NCBI GenBank assembly: GCA_003279775.1
Contig: QCGW01000003.1
Span: 35,500 to 99,499 of the forward strand
DNA length: 64,000 nt
Reading direction: 5' to 3'
DNA from: Pelagibacteraceae bacterium AG-390-A23
GTDB taxonomy: Bacteria > Pseudomonadota > Alphaproteobacteria > Pelagibacterales > Pelagibacteraceae
Numbering within the stretch: the first letter of the stretch is position 1; each line of letters begins with the position of its first letter. The notes beneath the pieces were generated by a model. That model searched no databases and had not been told where the DNA came from. It saw only the letters and a program-made list of their open reading frames with translations. Position numbers and translations under genes: made by a program. Below are positions 25,989 through 33,671 of this stretch, in pieces.

Positions 25989-27799
25989 TGAAAGGTAATT
26001 TCATAGATAATTTGCCTAAAGTTTATGGAATCTATACTGGAGGATTTATAGGTTTCATAATCATCATGGCAATTGCTGAACAGATGGGTATGACAGCTAA
26101 AGCAATCGGTATTGCTTTCGTTGCATTTACTGTATTCATCTATGCATTAATCGGTTGGCTATCAAGAACAGCCCAAGCAGATGCATATTACGTAGCTGGT
26201 AGGCAAGTACCAACAGTCTTCAACGGAATGGCGACTGCAGCAGACTGGATGTCTGGTGCTTCATTCGTTGCAATGGCGGGTGGTATTTACTTTAAAGGTT
26301 ACGGCTATATGGCACTACTTGTAGGTTGGACTGGTGGTTACGTGCTTGTTGCATCTTTATTAGCACCATACTTAAGAAAATTTGGCTGTTATACAGTTCC
26401 AGATTTTATAGGTACTAGATACGGTGGTAATTTAGCTAGATTTAGCGCAGTGGTAGTTTTAACTGTTGCTTCATTTACTTATGTGACTGCACAAATTAAC
26501 GCTACAGGTACTATTGCATCTGTTGCACTTGATATCCCATTCCAATACGCAGTTTATGTTGGATTAATAAGTATCTTATTATGTTCAATGTTAGGTGGTA
26601 TGAGAGGGGTGACTTGGACACAGGTTGCACAATACATTGTACTAATTATAGCTTACCTACTTCCAGTATTCTGGATCAGTAACAAAATGGGTGCAGGTTT
26701 CTTCCCTCATTTTATGTTAGCTGACGAGGTAGCTAGAATTGGTGAATTAGAACAACAGTTCGGTTTTGTTAAAAACGCGGCTGCTGATCTAAAATCAGTA
26801 CCTAAAGGCTTAGCAGGAATAACTAAAGCTCACTCTGCAGTGAACGCTACACCTTGGGCATTTATTTCATTAGCATTAGCGATGATGATGGGAACAGCGT
26901 CATTGCCTCACGTGATGATGAGATACTTTACTACTCCAAGTGTAAAAGCAGCTAGAAAATCAGTAGGTTGGTCATTATTCTTTATCTTCCTACTTTATTC
27001 TTCTGCTCCAATGTTAGCTACATTATCTAAGTTATCATTGATCGACCCGAATTTACCAACTGGTATTATCGGTAAGACATTTGCAGAAGTGGAAGCGATA
27101 GATTGGTACCAAAACTGGAACCAAGCAAACCTAATGTTTATCAGCGACTTTAACGGAAATGGAACTCTTGAATTAAATGAGTTCTTCATGGGTGGTAAAG
27201 CCGTTGTGTTAGCAACACCAGAGATAGCTGGATTACCTTACGTAATTTCAGGTCTAGTTGCTGCAGGAGGTATGGCAGCTGCCATGTCTACTGCCGATGG
27301 TTTGATTCTAGCGATTGCAAACGCTATATCACATGATGTTTACTATAAGATCATTGATCCAAAAGCGGAAACTGCAAAACGACTACTTGTTGCAAGGGTA
27401 TTACTTGTAATAATTGGTTTTGCTGGAGCAACTATTGCAGCAATGGAGATTCAAGGAATCTTAGGTTCGGTTATCTGGGCTTTTGATTTTGCGATGTCTG
27501 GATTGTTCTTCCCACTTGTACTTGGTGTATGGTGGAAGAGAGCTAATAGACAAGGTGCGATTGCTGGTATGCTAGGTGGTCTAATCGCCGGTGCATGGTA
27601 CTTAGTTTGGGTACGAACTGGTGGAAGTGGATTCCTAGGAATTACACAGTTAACATTTGGTATCTTCGGATCAGCTGTTAGTTTAGTTTTAATGGTAGTA
27701 GTTAGTTTAATGACTGCAGAACCAGATAAAGCTACTCAAAAAATGGTTGATGATGTACGTGTACCGAGTGGTAAAACAATTCTTGGTAAATCACACTAA
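25988..27799 (+). CDS. actP: Cation/acetate-type symporter, SSS family (large subunit)
   Basis: A 603-residue sodium:solute symporter with about 13 membrane helices. SSS features: 'DAYYVAGRQVPTVFNGMATAADWMSGAS' region at about 65-92, 'GCYTVPDFIGTRYGG', 'LSTADGLILAIANAISHD'-like segment and 'WAFDFAMSGLFFPLVLG'. It pairs with the DUF4212 subunit and follows acs, so acetate or another short carboxylate is the likely substrate. A loop at 387-398 reads 'DFNGNGTLELNE', a full EF-hand-like calcium-binding pattern. Codon choice is less AT-extreme than the neighbours, suggesting high expression. A terminator follows. Confidence 0.88.
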   Translation: MKGNFIDNLPKVYGIYTGGFIGFIIIMAIAEQMGMTAKAIGIAFVAFTVFIYALIGWLSRTAQADAYYVAGRQVPTVFNGMATAADWMSGASFVAMAGGIYFKGYGYMALLVGWTGGYVLVASLLAPYLRKFGCYTVPDFIGTRYGGNLARFSAVVVLTVASFTYVTAQINATGTIASVALDIPFQYAVYVGLISILLCSMLGGMRGVTWTQVAQYIVLIIAYLLPVFWISNKMGAGFFPHFMLADEVARIGELEQQFGFVKNAAADLKSVPKGLAGITKAHSAVNATPWAFISLALAMMMGTASLPHVMMRYFTTPSVKAARKSVGWSLFFIFLLYSSAPMLATLSKLSLIDPNLPTGIIGKTFAEVEAIDWYQNWNQANLMFISDFNGNGTLELNEFFMGGKAVVLATPEIAGLPYVISGLVAAGGMAAAMSTADGLILAIANAISHDVYYKIIDPKAETAKRLLVARVLLVIIGFAGATIAAMEIQGILGSVIWAFDFAMSGLFFPLVLGVWWKRANRQGAIAGMLGGLIAGAWYLVWVRTGGSGFLGITQLTFGIFGSAVSLVLMVVVSLMTAEPDKATQKMVDDVRVPSGKTILGKSH

Positions 27800-27809
27800 A
27801 TAATCTTTT

Positions 27810-27835
27810 AAAGGGGCGATTAATTTCGCCCCTTT
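27810..27835 (+). terminator. Rho-independent terminator of the symporter operon
   Basis: AAAGGGGCGA and TCGCCCCTTT form a perfect 10-bp stem with a 6-base loop, starting 10 bp after the symporter stop codon and followed by TATTT. It is the clearest intrinsic terminator in the window and its GC-rich stem stands out against the AT-rich background. Confidence 0.9.
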
Positions 27836-27867
27836 TATTTCATAACATTTTCCAATATAAATTTTAA

Positions 27868-28218
27868 ATGTCAGCAAACTTCCATCCTTTAATTTATTTT
27901 ATCGATTATTTGCTTGGGATCATTATGTGGACTCTTATTGGAAGAGTAGCGATGAATATTTTTCAAAAAGAAGACTCGCAGTTTTTTTTCATGAGAGTGT
28001 TCGTAAAATATACAAATCCATTAATTAAGTTATTTAAACCAATAACACCCTCATTTATTATTGGGCCATTGGTGCCATTGTATGTTGCTTGGTTTTTCTA
28101 CATGATTAGATTTTATTTAATGCCTTGGATCTTAGGCTATTCAGTCATGGGAATGTTGTCATTTCCGTTGGAGAGTGAAATTTCTAGACAAATTTATCAA
28201 TTTTTTAATTCATTTTAA
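27868..28218 (+). CDS. Membrane protein, possibly YggT-like
   Basis: A 116-residue protein with two or three membrane helices. The arrangement 'IIMWTLIGRVAMNIF', then 'NPLIKLFKPITPSFIIGPLVPL' around residues 51-72, resembles the YggT repeat (helix, 'P-x-x-x-P' loop, helix), but the match is weak and the protein ends in a short amphipathic tail. I would treat it as a YggT-related or unknown membrane protein. It lies between the symporter terminator and rpe, 34 bp upstream of the latter. Confidence 0.55.
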   Translation: MSANFHPLIYFIDYLLGIIMWTLIGRVAMNIFQKEDSQFFFMRVFVKYTNPLIKLFKPITPSFIIGPLVPLYVAWFFYMIRFYLMPWILGYSVMGMLSFPLESEISRQIYQFFNSF

Positions 28219-28252
28219 TTTTTAAAATTGATACTAGTTAATCTAGTAATCA

Positions 28253-28912
28253 ATGAAAAATATACAAATCTCACCATCAATACTATCGGCTGATTTTAGT
28301 CAGTTAGGGTCAGAAATAAAAAGACTTGAAGCAGGTGGGGCTGATATGATTCATGTAGATGTAATGGATGGTCATTTTGTTCCTAATTTAACAATAGGAC
28401 CACCAGTAATTAAAGCTCTTAGAAAGCATTGTTCATTAAAATTTGATGTACATTTGATGATATCACCAGTGCATAAATATATAGATGCTTATGCTGATGC
28501 AGGAGCAGATATTATTACTATTCATCCTGAGGCAACCGATAATTTAGAAAATTCAATTAAAAAAATAAAAGAAAAAAATAAAAAAGTTGGAGTTTCGCTT
28601 AATCCTGAATCTAAAATTGATTTAGTATTAGATTTATTAGATCAAATAGATTTAGTCCTAATTATGAGTGTAAATCCTGGATTTGGAGGGCAAAAATTTA
28701 TGCCAGAAGTTTTAGATAAAATTAAAGAATTAAAAAAAATAAGAGAGCAAAAGAAGTTAGATTTTGACATAGAAATTGATGGTGGAATCAATTTTGATAA
28801 CTGCAAAAGTGCAATTGATGCCGGCGCTAACATTCTTGTATCTGGTACTACGGTATTCAAAAGTAATGATGGAGATATAAAAAAAAATATTAATTTATTA
28901 AAATTAAAATAA
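28253..28912 (+). CDS. rpe: Ribulose-phosphate 3-epimerase
   Basis: A 219-residue TIM-barrel enzyme interconverting ribulose-5-phosphate and xylulose-5-phosphate in the pentose phosphate pathway. Motifs: 'ISPSILSADFSQLG' at about 5-18, 'MIHVDVMDGHFVPNLTIGP' at about 33-51 with the metal-binding His/Asp, 'DVHLMISP', 'MSVNPGFGGQKFMP' and 'EIDGGINFDN'. Length is normal. The heparinase-family gene follows 4 bp later, starting a rpe-heparinase-purH run. Confidence 0.97.
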   Translation: MKNIQISPSILSADFSQLGSEIKRLEAGGADMIHVDVMDGHFVPNLTIGPPVIKALRKHCSLKFDVHLMISPVHKYIDAYADAGADIITIHPEATDNLENSIKKIKEKNKKVGVSLNPESKIDLVLDLLDQIDLVLIMSVNPGFGGQKFMPEVLDKIKELKKIREQKKLDFDIEIDGGINFDNCKSAIDAGANILVSGTTVFKSNDGDIKKNINLLKLK

Positions 28913-28916
28913 GTTA

Positions 28917-30542
28917 ATGATTAACACAAATTCCTTAGGCATTTTAGGTCAATTTTATTTTAATGTAAGAGATAGCTTTAAATCAATTTATCAAAATTCA
29001 AGTTTTTACGAAAAAAAAATATCAAAAACTTTTGAAAATAGTTTTGAATACAAACCTAGTCCTCACTTACTTTCATCTATAATTAAATATCAAAATAAAA
29101 AATATAAAATTGAAGATTTTGCTATTGAGTCAATTTGGCAAAATAATTTAAATCCTAAAGATTACGAAAAATTAAATAATTTTTTTTGGTTTTTCAGCTT
29201 AGATTTAAAATCTTCAAAAAAAACTACACAAACTATCATTAAAAATTGGATTTCAAATAACAATAAATTTCAAAAAAAAAGCTGGGAGTTTGATTTGACA
29301 GCAAAAAGAATTATTTCATGGTTATCAAATCATCAACTTACTTACGAGGACAGCGACCAAGCATACAGATCTACTTTTGATCATATGATTCAAAAACAAA
29401 CTAATCATTTATTAAATGAAATCAAAAACTCAAAAGAAGTAGAAAATAAGTTGATTGGGTGCGCAGCAATAATTTTAACTGGATTAGCTTACAAAAATGA
29501 AAAGCAATATCTTTTAAATGGATTGAATTTATTAAAAAATATTATTAAATCCTCAATTGATAATCAAGGCTTTCCAAAATCAAGAAATATTCGACAACTT
29601 ATATTTTATTTAAAATATTTTATAATTATTAGGGAGTGGTTTAAAGAATCTCAAAGTTTAATTCCTGAATATATTGATGAGACCATTTATTATTTAGGAT
29701 CAAGTTATGCTTTTGTTTGGCAAAATATAAAGCAAGATATTTTTTTTAATGGTAATTTTTCCTCTGAAAATAAAGAATTTGATCAATATTTAAAAAGGTT
29801 TGGTTATACTTTCAAAAACCAAATTAATGAACTTGGTGGATATGCAATTCTTAAAAATAAAAAAATAATTCTCGCTGCTGATATAGGTTCTAGTCCTAAT
29901 AAAACTTTTTCCAACGACTATCAGGCCGGAGCTTTATCATTTGAAATTTTTTCAAATGATAAAAGATTAATTTCAAATGCTGGATATTACTCAGATAGAA
30001 ATAATAAATTTAATAAATTATCAAGAAGCACATCTCTTCATTGTGCTTTAACAATTGAGGATTATTCTTCTTGTAATTTTGTTAAGCATCAACAAAATTT
30101 GATTACTGATAAAGGACTAAAAATATCAAAAAAAAATGTAGTTTTTGAAAATAATTATTGGAAAATATCAGGTACACATGATGGATATTTAAATAAATTT
30201 GGAACCATTTATGAGAGAGAAATTGAGTTCTACCCAGAACAAATGAAATTTATTGGCTATGATAGGTTATTTAGAAAAAATTCAAATAAAGAAATTAAAT
30301 TTGATATTAGATTTCACCTAGAGCCAAACTCAAAAGTGATGAAAACACAAGATAACAAATCTATACTAATTGAATTAGATGATGAAGGTTGGAAATTTAG
30401 TTGTGATAACTTTGAAATTGATATTGATAATGGTTTATATTTCGGTAATAAAAATTCATATAAAGAAAACCAAAATATTTTTATCTCAGGTATAAATAAT
30501 AAAAAAGAACAGATAATAAAGTGGGAGATAAGTAAAATATAA
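28917..30542 (+). CDS. Heparinase II/III-family protein
   Basis: A 541-residue protein with an (alpha/alpha)-toroid N-terminal half (about 80-290, e.g. 'WEFDLTAKRIISWLSNHQL') and a beta-rich C-terminal lyase half ('ADIGSSPNKTFSNDYQAGALSFEIF' region, 'RSTSLHCALTIEDYSS' and 'TIYEREIEFYPE'). The family includes polysaccharide lyases, but alphaproteobacterial members next to purH are of unknown substrate and may act on cell-envelope glycans. The gene position just upstream of purH (1-base TAATG overlap) is conserved in alphaproteobacteria, from memory. Confidence 0.8.
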   Translation: MINTNSLGILGQFYFNVRDSFKSIYQNSSFYEKKISKTFENSFEYKPSPHLLSSIIKYQNKKYKIEDFAIESIWQNNLNPKDYEKLNNFFWFFSLDLKSSKKTTQTIIKNWISNNNKFQKKSWEFDLTAKRIISWLSNHQLTYEDSDQAYRSTFDHMIQKQTNHLLNEIKNSKEVENKLIGCAAIILTGLAYKNEKQYLLNGLNLLKNIIKSSIDNQGFPKSRNIRQLIFYLKYFIIIREWFKESQSLIPEYIDETIYYLGSSYAFVWQNIKQDIFFNGNFSSENKEFDQYLKRFGYTFKNQINELGGYAILKNKKIILAADIGSSPNKTFSNDYQAGALSFEIFSNDKRLISNAGYYSDRNNKFNKLSRSTSLHCALTIEDYSSCNFVKHQQNLITDKGLKISKKNVVFENNYWKISGTHDGYLNKFGTIYEREIEFYPEQMKFIGYDRLFRKNSNKEIKFDIRFHLEPNSKVMKTQDNKSILIELDDEGWKFSCDNFEIDIDNGLYFGNKNSYKENQNIFISGINNKKEQIIKWEISKI

Positions 30543-32080
30543 TGAAGAAAAAAATCAAAACAGCTCTCATTTCTGTATCTGATAAAAATAACTTAAAACC
30601 GTTATTAAATATTTTAAAAAAAAACAAAATTAAAATAATTAGCTCGGGTGGTACTTATAAAGAAATTAAAAGATTAAAATTTAATTGTTTAGAAGTGTCT
30701 GATTTTACCAATTCACCTGAGATTTTGGAGGGCAGAGTAAAAACTCTTCATCCTAAAATTCATGCTGGTATTCTAAATAAAAGAAAAAAAAAATCTCACT
30801 TAAAAGATCTAAAAAATAATGGTTTTGAGAATATTGATTTAGTCGTTGTTAATTTTTATCCATTTGAGAACACTCTTAAAAAAACAAAAAATCATAAAAA
30901 AATTATAGAAAATATAGATGTGGGTGGTCCTACAATGGTCAGGTCTGCAGCTAAAAACTATAATGATGTGACTGTAATAACTTCTTCAGACCAGTATGAG
31001 GATTTAATTGAAGAATTAAAAAAATTCAAAGGATCTACTTCCTTAAGTTTTAGGGAGAAGTTGTCAAGAATAGCTTTTACTGAAACAGCTTATTATGACT
31101 CTGTAATTTCAAGCTACTTAAATACAAAAACAAATACTATTTTCCCTAAGAAAAAAATCTTTCATGGAAATCTAATAGAACAACTTAGATATGGAGAAAA
31201 TCCTCATCAACAAAGTGCAATTTATTCAAGTAGTTTAAGTACAAATTTAAATCAAATTCATGGAAAACAACTAAGTTATAATAATTATAATGATATATTT
31301 AGTGCTCTAACTATTTCAAGATCTTTACCAAAAGGTAAAGGAACTGTCATAGTTAAACATGCAAATCCATGTGGAGTTTCTACTAACAATGACAATTTAG
31401 AGAGTTATAAATCTGCTCTTTCTTGTGATCCCATAAGTGCTTTTGGTGGAATAGTTTCTTGTAATTTTAAAATTACAAAAAATTTAGCTTTAGAACTAAA
31501 TAAATTATTTTTAGAAGTGATTATCGCAAATGGATTTGAAAGTAGTGCTATCAAAATATTAAAAACTAAAAAAAACTTAAGATTAATTGATGGAACAAAT
31601 TATACATCAGAAGAACTTCTTAAATTTTTATCATTCAACCAAAATATAATGATACAATCAGAAGATTTAAATTTATTTTCAACCAAAAATTTTAAAATCG
31701 TTTCAAAACGAAAACCAACATCAAAACAACTTAAAGATCTTATTTTTGCTTTCAATGTATGCAGATACGTTAAATCAAATGCAATTGTATTGGCATCAAA
31801 TGAAACAACTGTTGGTATTGGTTCTGGTCAACCAAGCAGATTAGATAGTTGTCAAATAGCAATAAATAAAATGAAAAAATTTAATCTTCAGAATGATAAT
31901 TTAGTTGCTGCTTCAGATGCATTCTTTCCTTTTGTAGATGGTATTGAAAAATTAGTCCAATCTGGTGTTAGAGCAGTAGTTCAGCCATCTGGATCAATAA
32001 GGGATAAAGAAATAATTAACTTTGCAAATGAAACTGATACCGTGCTTCTTTTCTCAAAGACAAGACACTTTAGGCATTAG
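30542..32080 (+). CDS. purH: Bifunctional AICAR formyltransferase / IMP cyclohydrolase
   Basis: A 512-residue cytosolic enzyme making IMP in the last two steps of purine synthesis. N-terminal MGS-like cyclohydrolase domain: 'ALISVSDKNNLKPLL' at about 8-22, 'LEGRVKTLHPKIHAGIL' at about 61-77. C-terminal transformylase domain: 'LRYGENPHQQSA' at about 216-227, 'VKHANPCGVSTN' with the catalytic Lys-His, and 'SDAFFPFVDGIEKL'. Length is normal. It converges on phhB with an 11-bp overlap. Confidence 0.97.
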   Translation: MKKKIKTALISVSDKNNLKPLLNILKKNKIKIISSGGTYKEIKRLKFNCLEVSDFTNSPEILEGRVKTLHPKIHAGILNKRKKKSHLKDLKNNGFENIDLVVVNFYPFENTLKKTKNHKKIIENIDVGGPTMVRSAAKNYNDVTVITSSDQYEDLIEELKKFKGSTSLSFREKLSRIAFTETAYYDSVISSYLNTKTNTIFPKKKIFHGNLIEQLRYGENPHQQSAIYSSSLSTNLNQIHGKQLSYNNYNDIFSALTISRSLPKGKGTVIVKHANPCGVSTNNDNLESYKSALSCDPISAFGGIVSCNFKITKNLALELNKLFLEVIIANGFESSAIKILKTKKNLRLIDGTNYTSEELLKFLSFNQNIMIQSEDLNLFSTKNFKIVSKRKPTSKQLKDLIFAFNVCRYVKSNAIVLASNETTVGIGSGQPSRLDSCQIAINKMKKFNLQNDNLVAASDAFFPFVDGIEKLVQSGVRAVVQPSGSIRDKEIINFANETDTVLLFSKTRHFRH

Positions 32081-32414
32081 ATATTTGATCTATTTTCGCG
32101 GCAAGAATAAAATCACTCTCTGCTAGACCTTTAATTGCATGTGTGAATATTTTAATTCTTGCATAACCCCATCCAAACCATAAATCTGGGTGGTGACCTT
32201 CTGACTCAGCTATTTCTGCAACTTTATTTACAAATTCCTGACTTTTTAAAAAATTATCAAATTTAAAACTTTTTATTAAATGAAAACCATCAATTTTATC
32301 CTCTAAAACTTCCCAACCATCAACTTTTTTTAAATATTTATGAATTTCGTCAGCACTGAAAGGAGGAATATTTCCTTCACATGGTACACACTTTTTATTT
32401 GCTAAATCGCTCAT
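32070..32414 (-). CDS. phhB: 4a-hydroxytetrahydrobiopterin dehydratase (pterin carbinolamine dehydratase)
   Basis: A 114-residue protein. The PCD signature 'SEGHHPDLWFGWGYARIKIFTH' region lies at about 69-90 with the paired active-site histidines, followed by 'GLAESDFILAAKID'. An N-terminal 'KKCVPCEGNIPPFSADEI' precedes the fold. It recycles pterin after aromatic amino acid hydroxylation. The start codon lies only 10 bp downstream of the 3' end of tRNA-Gly on the same strand, so its mRNA is probably released by tRNA 3' processing. Confidence 0.93.
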   Translation of the reverse strand: MSDLANKKCVPCEGNIPPFSADEIHKYLKKVDGWEVLEDKIDGFHLIKSFKFDNFLKSQEFVNKVAEIAESEGHHPDLWFGWGYARIKIFTHAIKGLAESDFILAAKIDQISNA

Positions 32415-32424
32415 ACATTTTTTT

Positions 32425-32499
32425 TGGAGCGGGCAAAGGGGGTCGAACCCTCGACCTTCTCGTTGGCAACGAGACGCTCTACCACTGAGCTATGCCCGC
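32425..32499 (-). tRNA. tRNA-Gly (anticodon GCC)
   Basis: Minus-strand cloverleaf of 75 nt including an encoded CCA: acceptor GCGGGCA/TGCCCGC, D arm GCTC-AGTGGTA-GAGC, anticodon stem TCTCG/CGAGA with loop TTGCCAA (anticodon GCC), and T arm with the standard TTCGA loop. Discriminator base is U. It lies in front of phhB and has a strong promoter 14 bases upstream. Its 5' half is duplicated about 1 kb away. Confidence 0.97.
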
Positions 32500-32512
32500 T
32501 TGTTAAAAAACT

Positions 32513-32541
32513 ATTATAGTTAGCGGTTTTTATAAATGCAA
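32513..32541 (-). promoter_or_regulatory. Sigma-70 promoter of tRNA-Gly
   Basis: On the minus strand TTGCAT, a 17-base spacer, then a perfect TATAAT. The mature tRNA begins 13 bases after the -10 element. The same box is copied beside the tRNA remnant at 33.5 kb. Confidence 0.75.
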
Positions 32542-32655
32542 GTATTAGTTAAATTAGTAAAATTTCATACCAACTGTGTCGTGAGTGTGTTGAGATTGAC
32601 TCGATATTTACTCGGCTGAGGAAATCTATATTTTTAATTTAAAATTAATTTAATA

Positions 32656-33438
32656 TCATTGGGATATTTTTTTAGGATAACAGAAAATTGCAAAATTATG
32701 ACTTTCTGGGTTTATTTTTGCCCATTCTTTATCAGATATACCCCTATCAATTAAAGATTCTGCCTCGTGATGTTTATTAAATTCTATATTATAACCATAT
32801 TCTTCAAAAGTTTTAAAAAAATCATCTATAACCTTTTTATCTAAAAATTTTTTTAATATCTTCCTTTTGTGAAATTCTATCAAAAATTTTGAATTATTTT
32901 TTAACAATTCACTGGAATTTTTTATTACATTTATCTCTTCACCTTCTATATCAATTTTAACTAGGTCAGGATATAAATTGTTTAATTTACAAAAATTATC
33001 TAATGTAAATTTACTATCAACAAAATTTTCCATTATCTTTATATTACTAATTTTAGAACAATTTCTTTTTAAAAAAAATAATTCTAAATCATCTCCCTCG
33101 AAACAATATACCTTCCCATACAATTTTGATGCCAACCAGGAATAATGCCCATATGCAGCTCCTATGTCAAAAAAAATTTTTTCTTTAGAGGCTTCATCTA
33201 TTATTTTTTTAGAAAAAGAATATTCATAATTCATATCGTTATCTAATCCAGTTACATTTCCAGCATTAGAGTTTTCATAAATTTGATGGTTTCTTTTTGT
33301 CATAATCATTTCATGACTTGTATAATTGTGTATTTTAATTTTTGTTTTTTTAATCTTATAGTTTAAAGAAATAAATATTGAATTTATCAAAGGTAAATTA
33401 ATTAATATTTTTTTAATAAATAATTTTACTTTTTCCAT
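32656..33438 (-). CDS. FkbM-family SAM-dependent methyltransferase
   Basis: A 260-residue protein. The SAM-binding motif I 'IFFDIGAAYGHYSWLA' is at about 88-103, motif II acidic step in 'VYCFEGDDLE' and the FkbM signature 'LVKIDIEGEEINVIK' at about 158-172. FkbM enzymes O-methylate sugars or lipid-linked glycans and are common in surface-polysaccharide clusters. The very AT-rich gene is flanked by the tRNA-Gly gene and a degenerate copy of its 5' half, a sign of a small insertion or duplication. The copied tRNA promoter points into this gene. Confidence 0.85.
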   Translation of the reverse strand: MEKVKLFIKKILINLPLINSIFISLNYKIKKTKIKIHNYTSHEMIMTKRNHQIYENSNAGNVTGLDNDMNYEYSFSKKIIDEASKEKIFFDIGAAYGHYSWLASKLYGKVYCFEGDDLELFFLKRNCSKISNIKIMENFVDSKFTLDNFCKLNNLYPDLVKIDIEGEEINVIKNSSELLKNNSKFLIEFHKRKILKKFLDKKVIDDFFKTFEEYGYNIEFNKHHEAESLIDRGISDKEWAKINPESHNFAIFCYPKKISQ

Positions 33439-33476
33439 TTAATTACATTAATATATCTTGTAAATATTATACTATT

Positions 33477-33553
33477 GTTGACAACGAGATGCTCTATCAC
33501 TGAGTACCCGCTTGTTAAAAAACTATTATAGTTAGCGGTTTTTGTAAATGAAA
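33477..33553 (-). repeat. Degenerate copy of tRNA-Gly 5' half and its promoter
   Basis: The stretch from 33477 matches 32462-32537 nearly base for base: it covers the anticodon stem-loop back to the 5' end of tRNA-Gly and about 40 bases upstream. The tRNA part has a few substitutions and a 3-base deletion at the acceptor end, so it cannot be functional. The upstream part, including TATAAT and a TTTCAT at the -35 position with the same 17-base spacing, is almost unchanged. Both copies have the same orientation and bracket the FkbM gene. Confidence 0.9.
33525..33553 (-). promoter_or_regulatory. Retained tRNA-type promoter facing the FkbM gene
   Basis: Minus strand TTTCAT, 17 bases, TATAAT. The -10 is intact and the -35 has one change relative to the tRNA-Gly promoter. 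Transcription would run leftward through the tRNA remnant into the FkbM gene, whose start is 87 bases after the -10 box. Activity is inferred only. Confidence 0.5.
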
Positions 33554-33671
33554 AAAATAAGAAAATTAATAAAGAGATGTAACGTGAATATACGATGATC
33601 TATTTAAAATGTTATATTATTAAATTCGATAATATCATTGATATAATCATATATTAAAGAATAAATAATTA

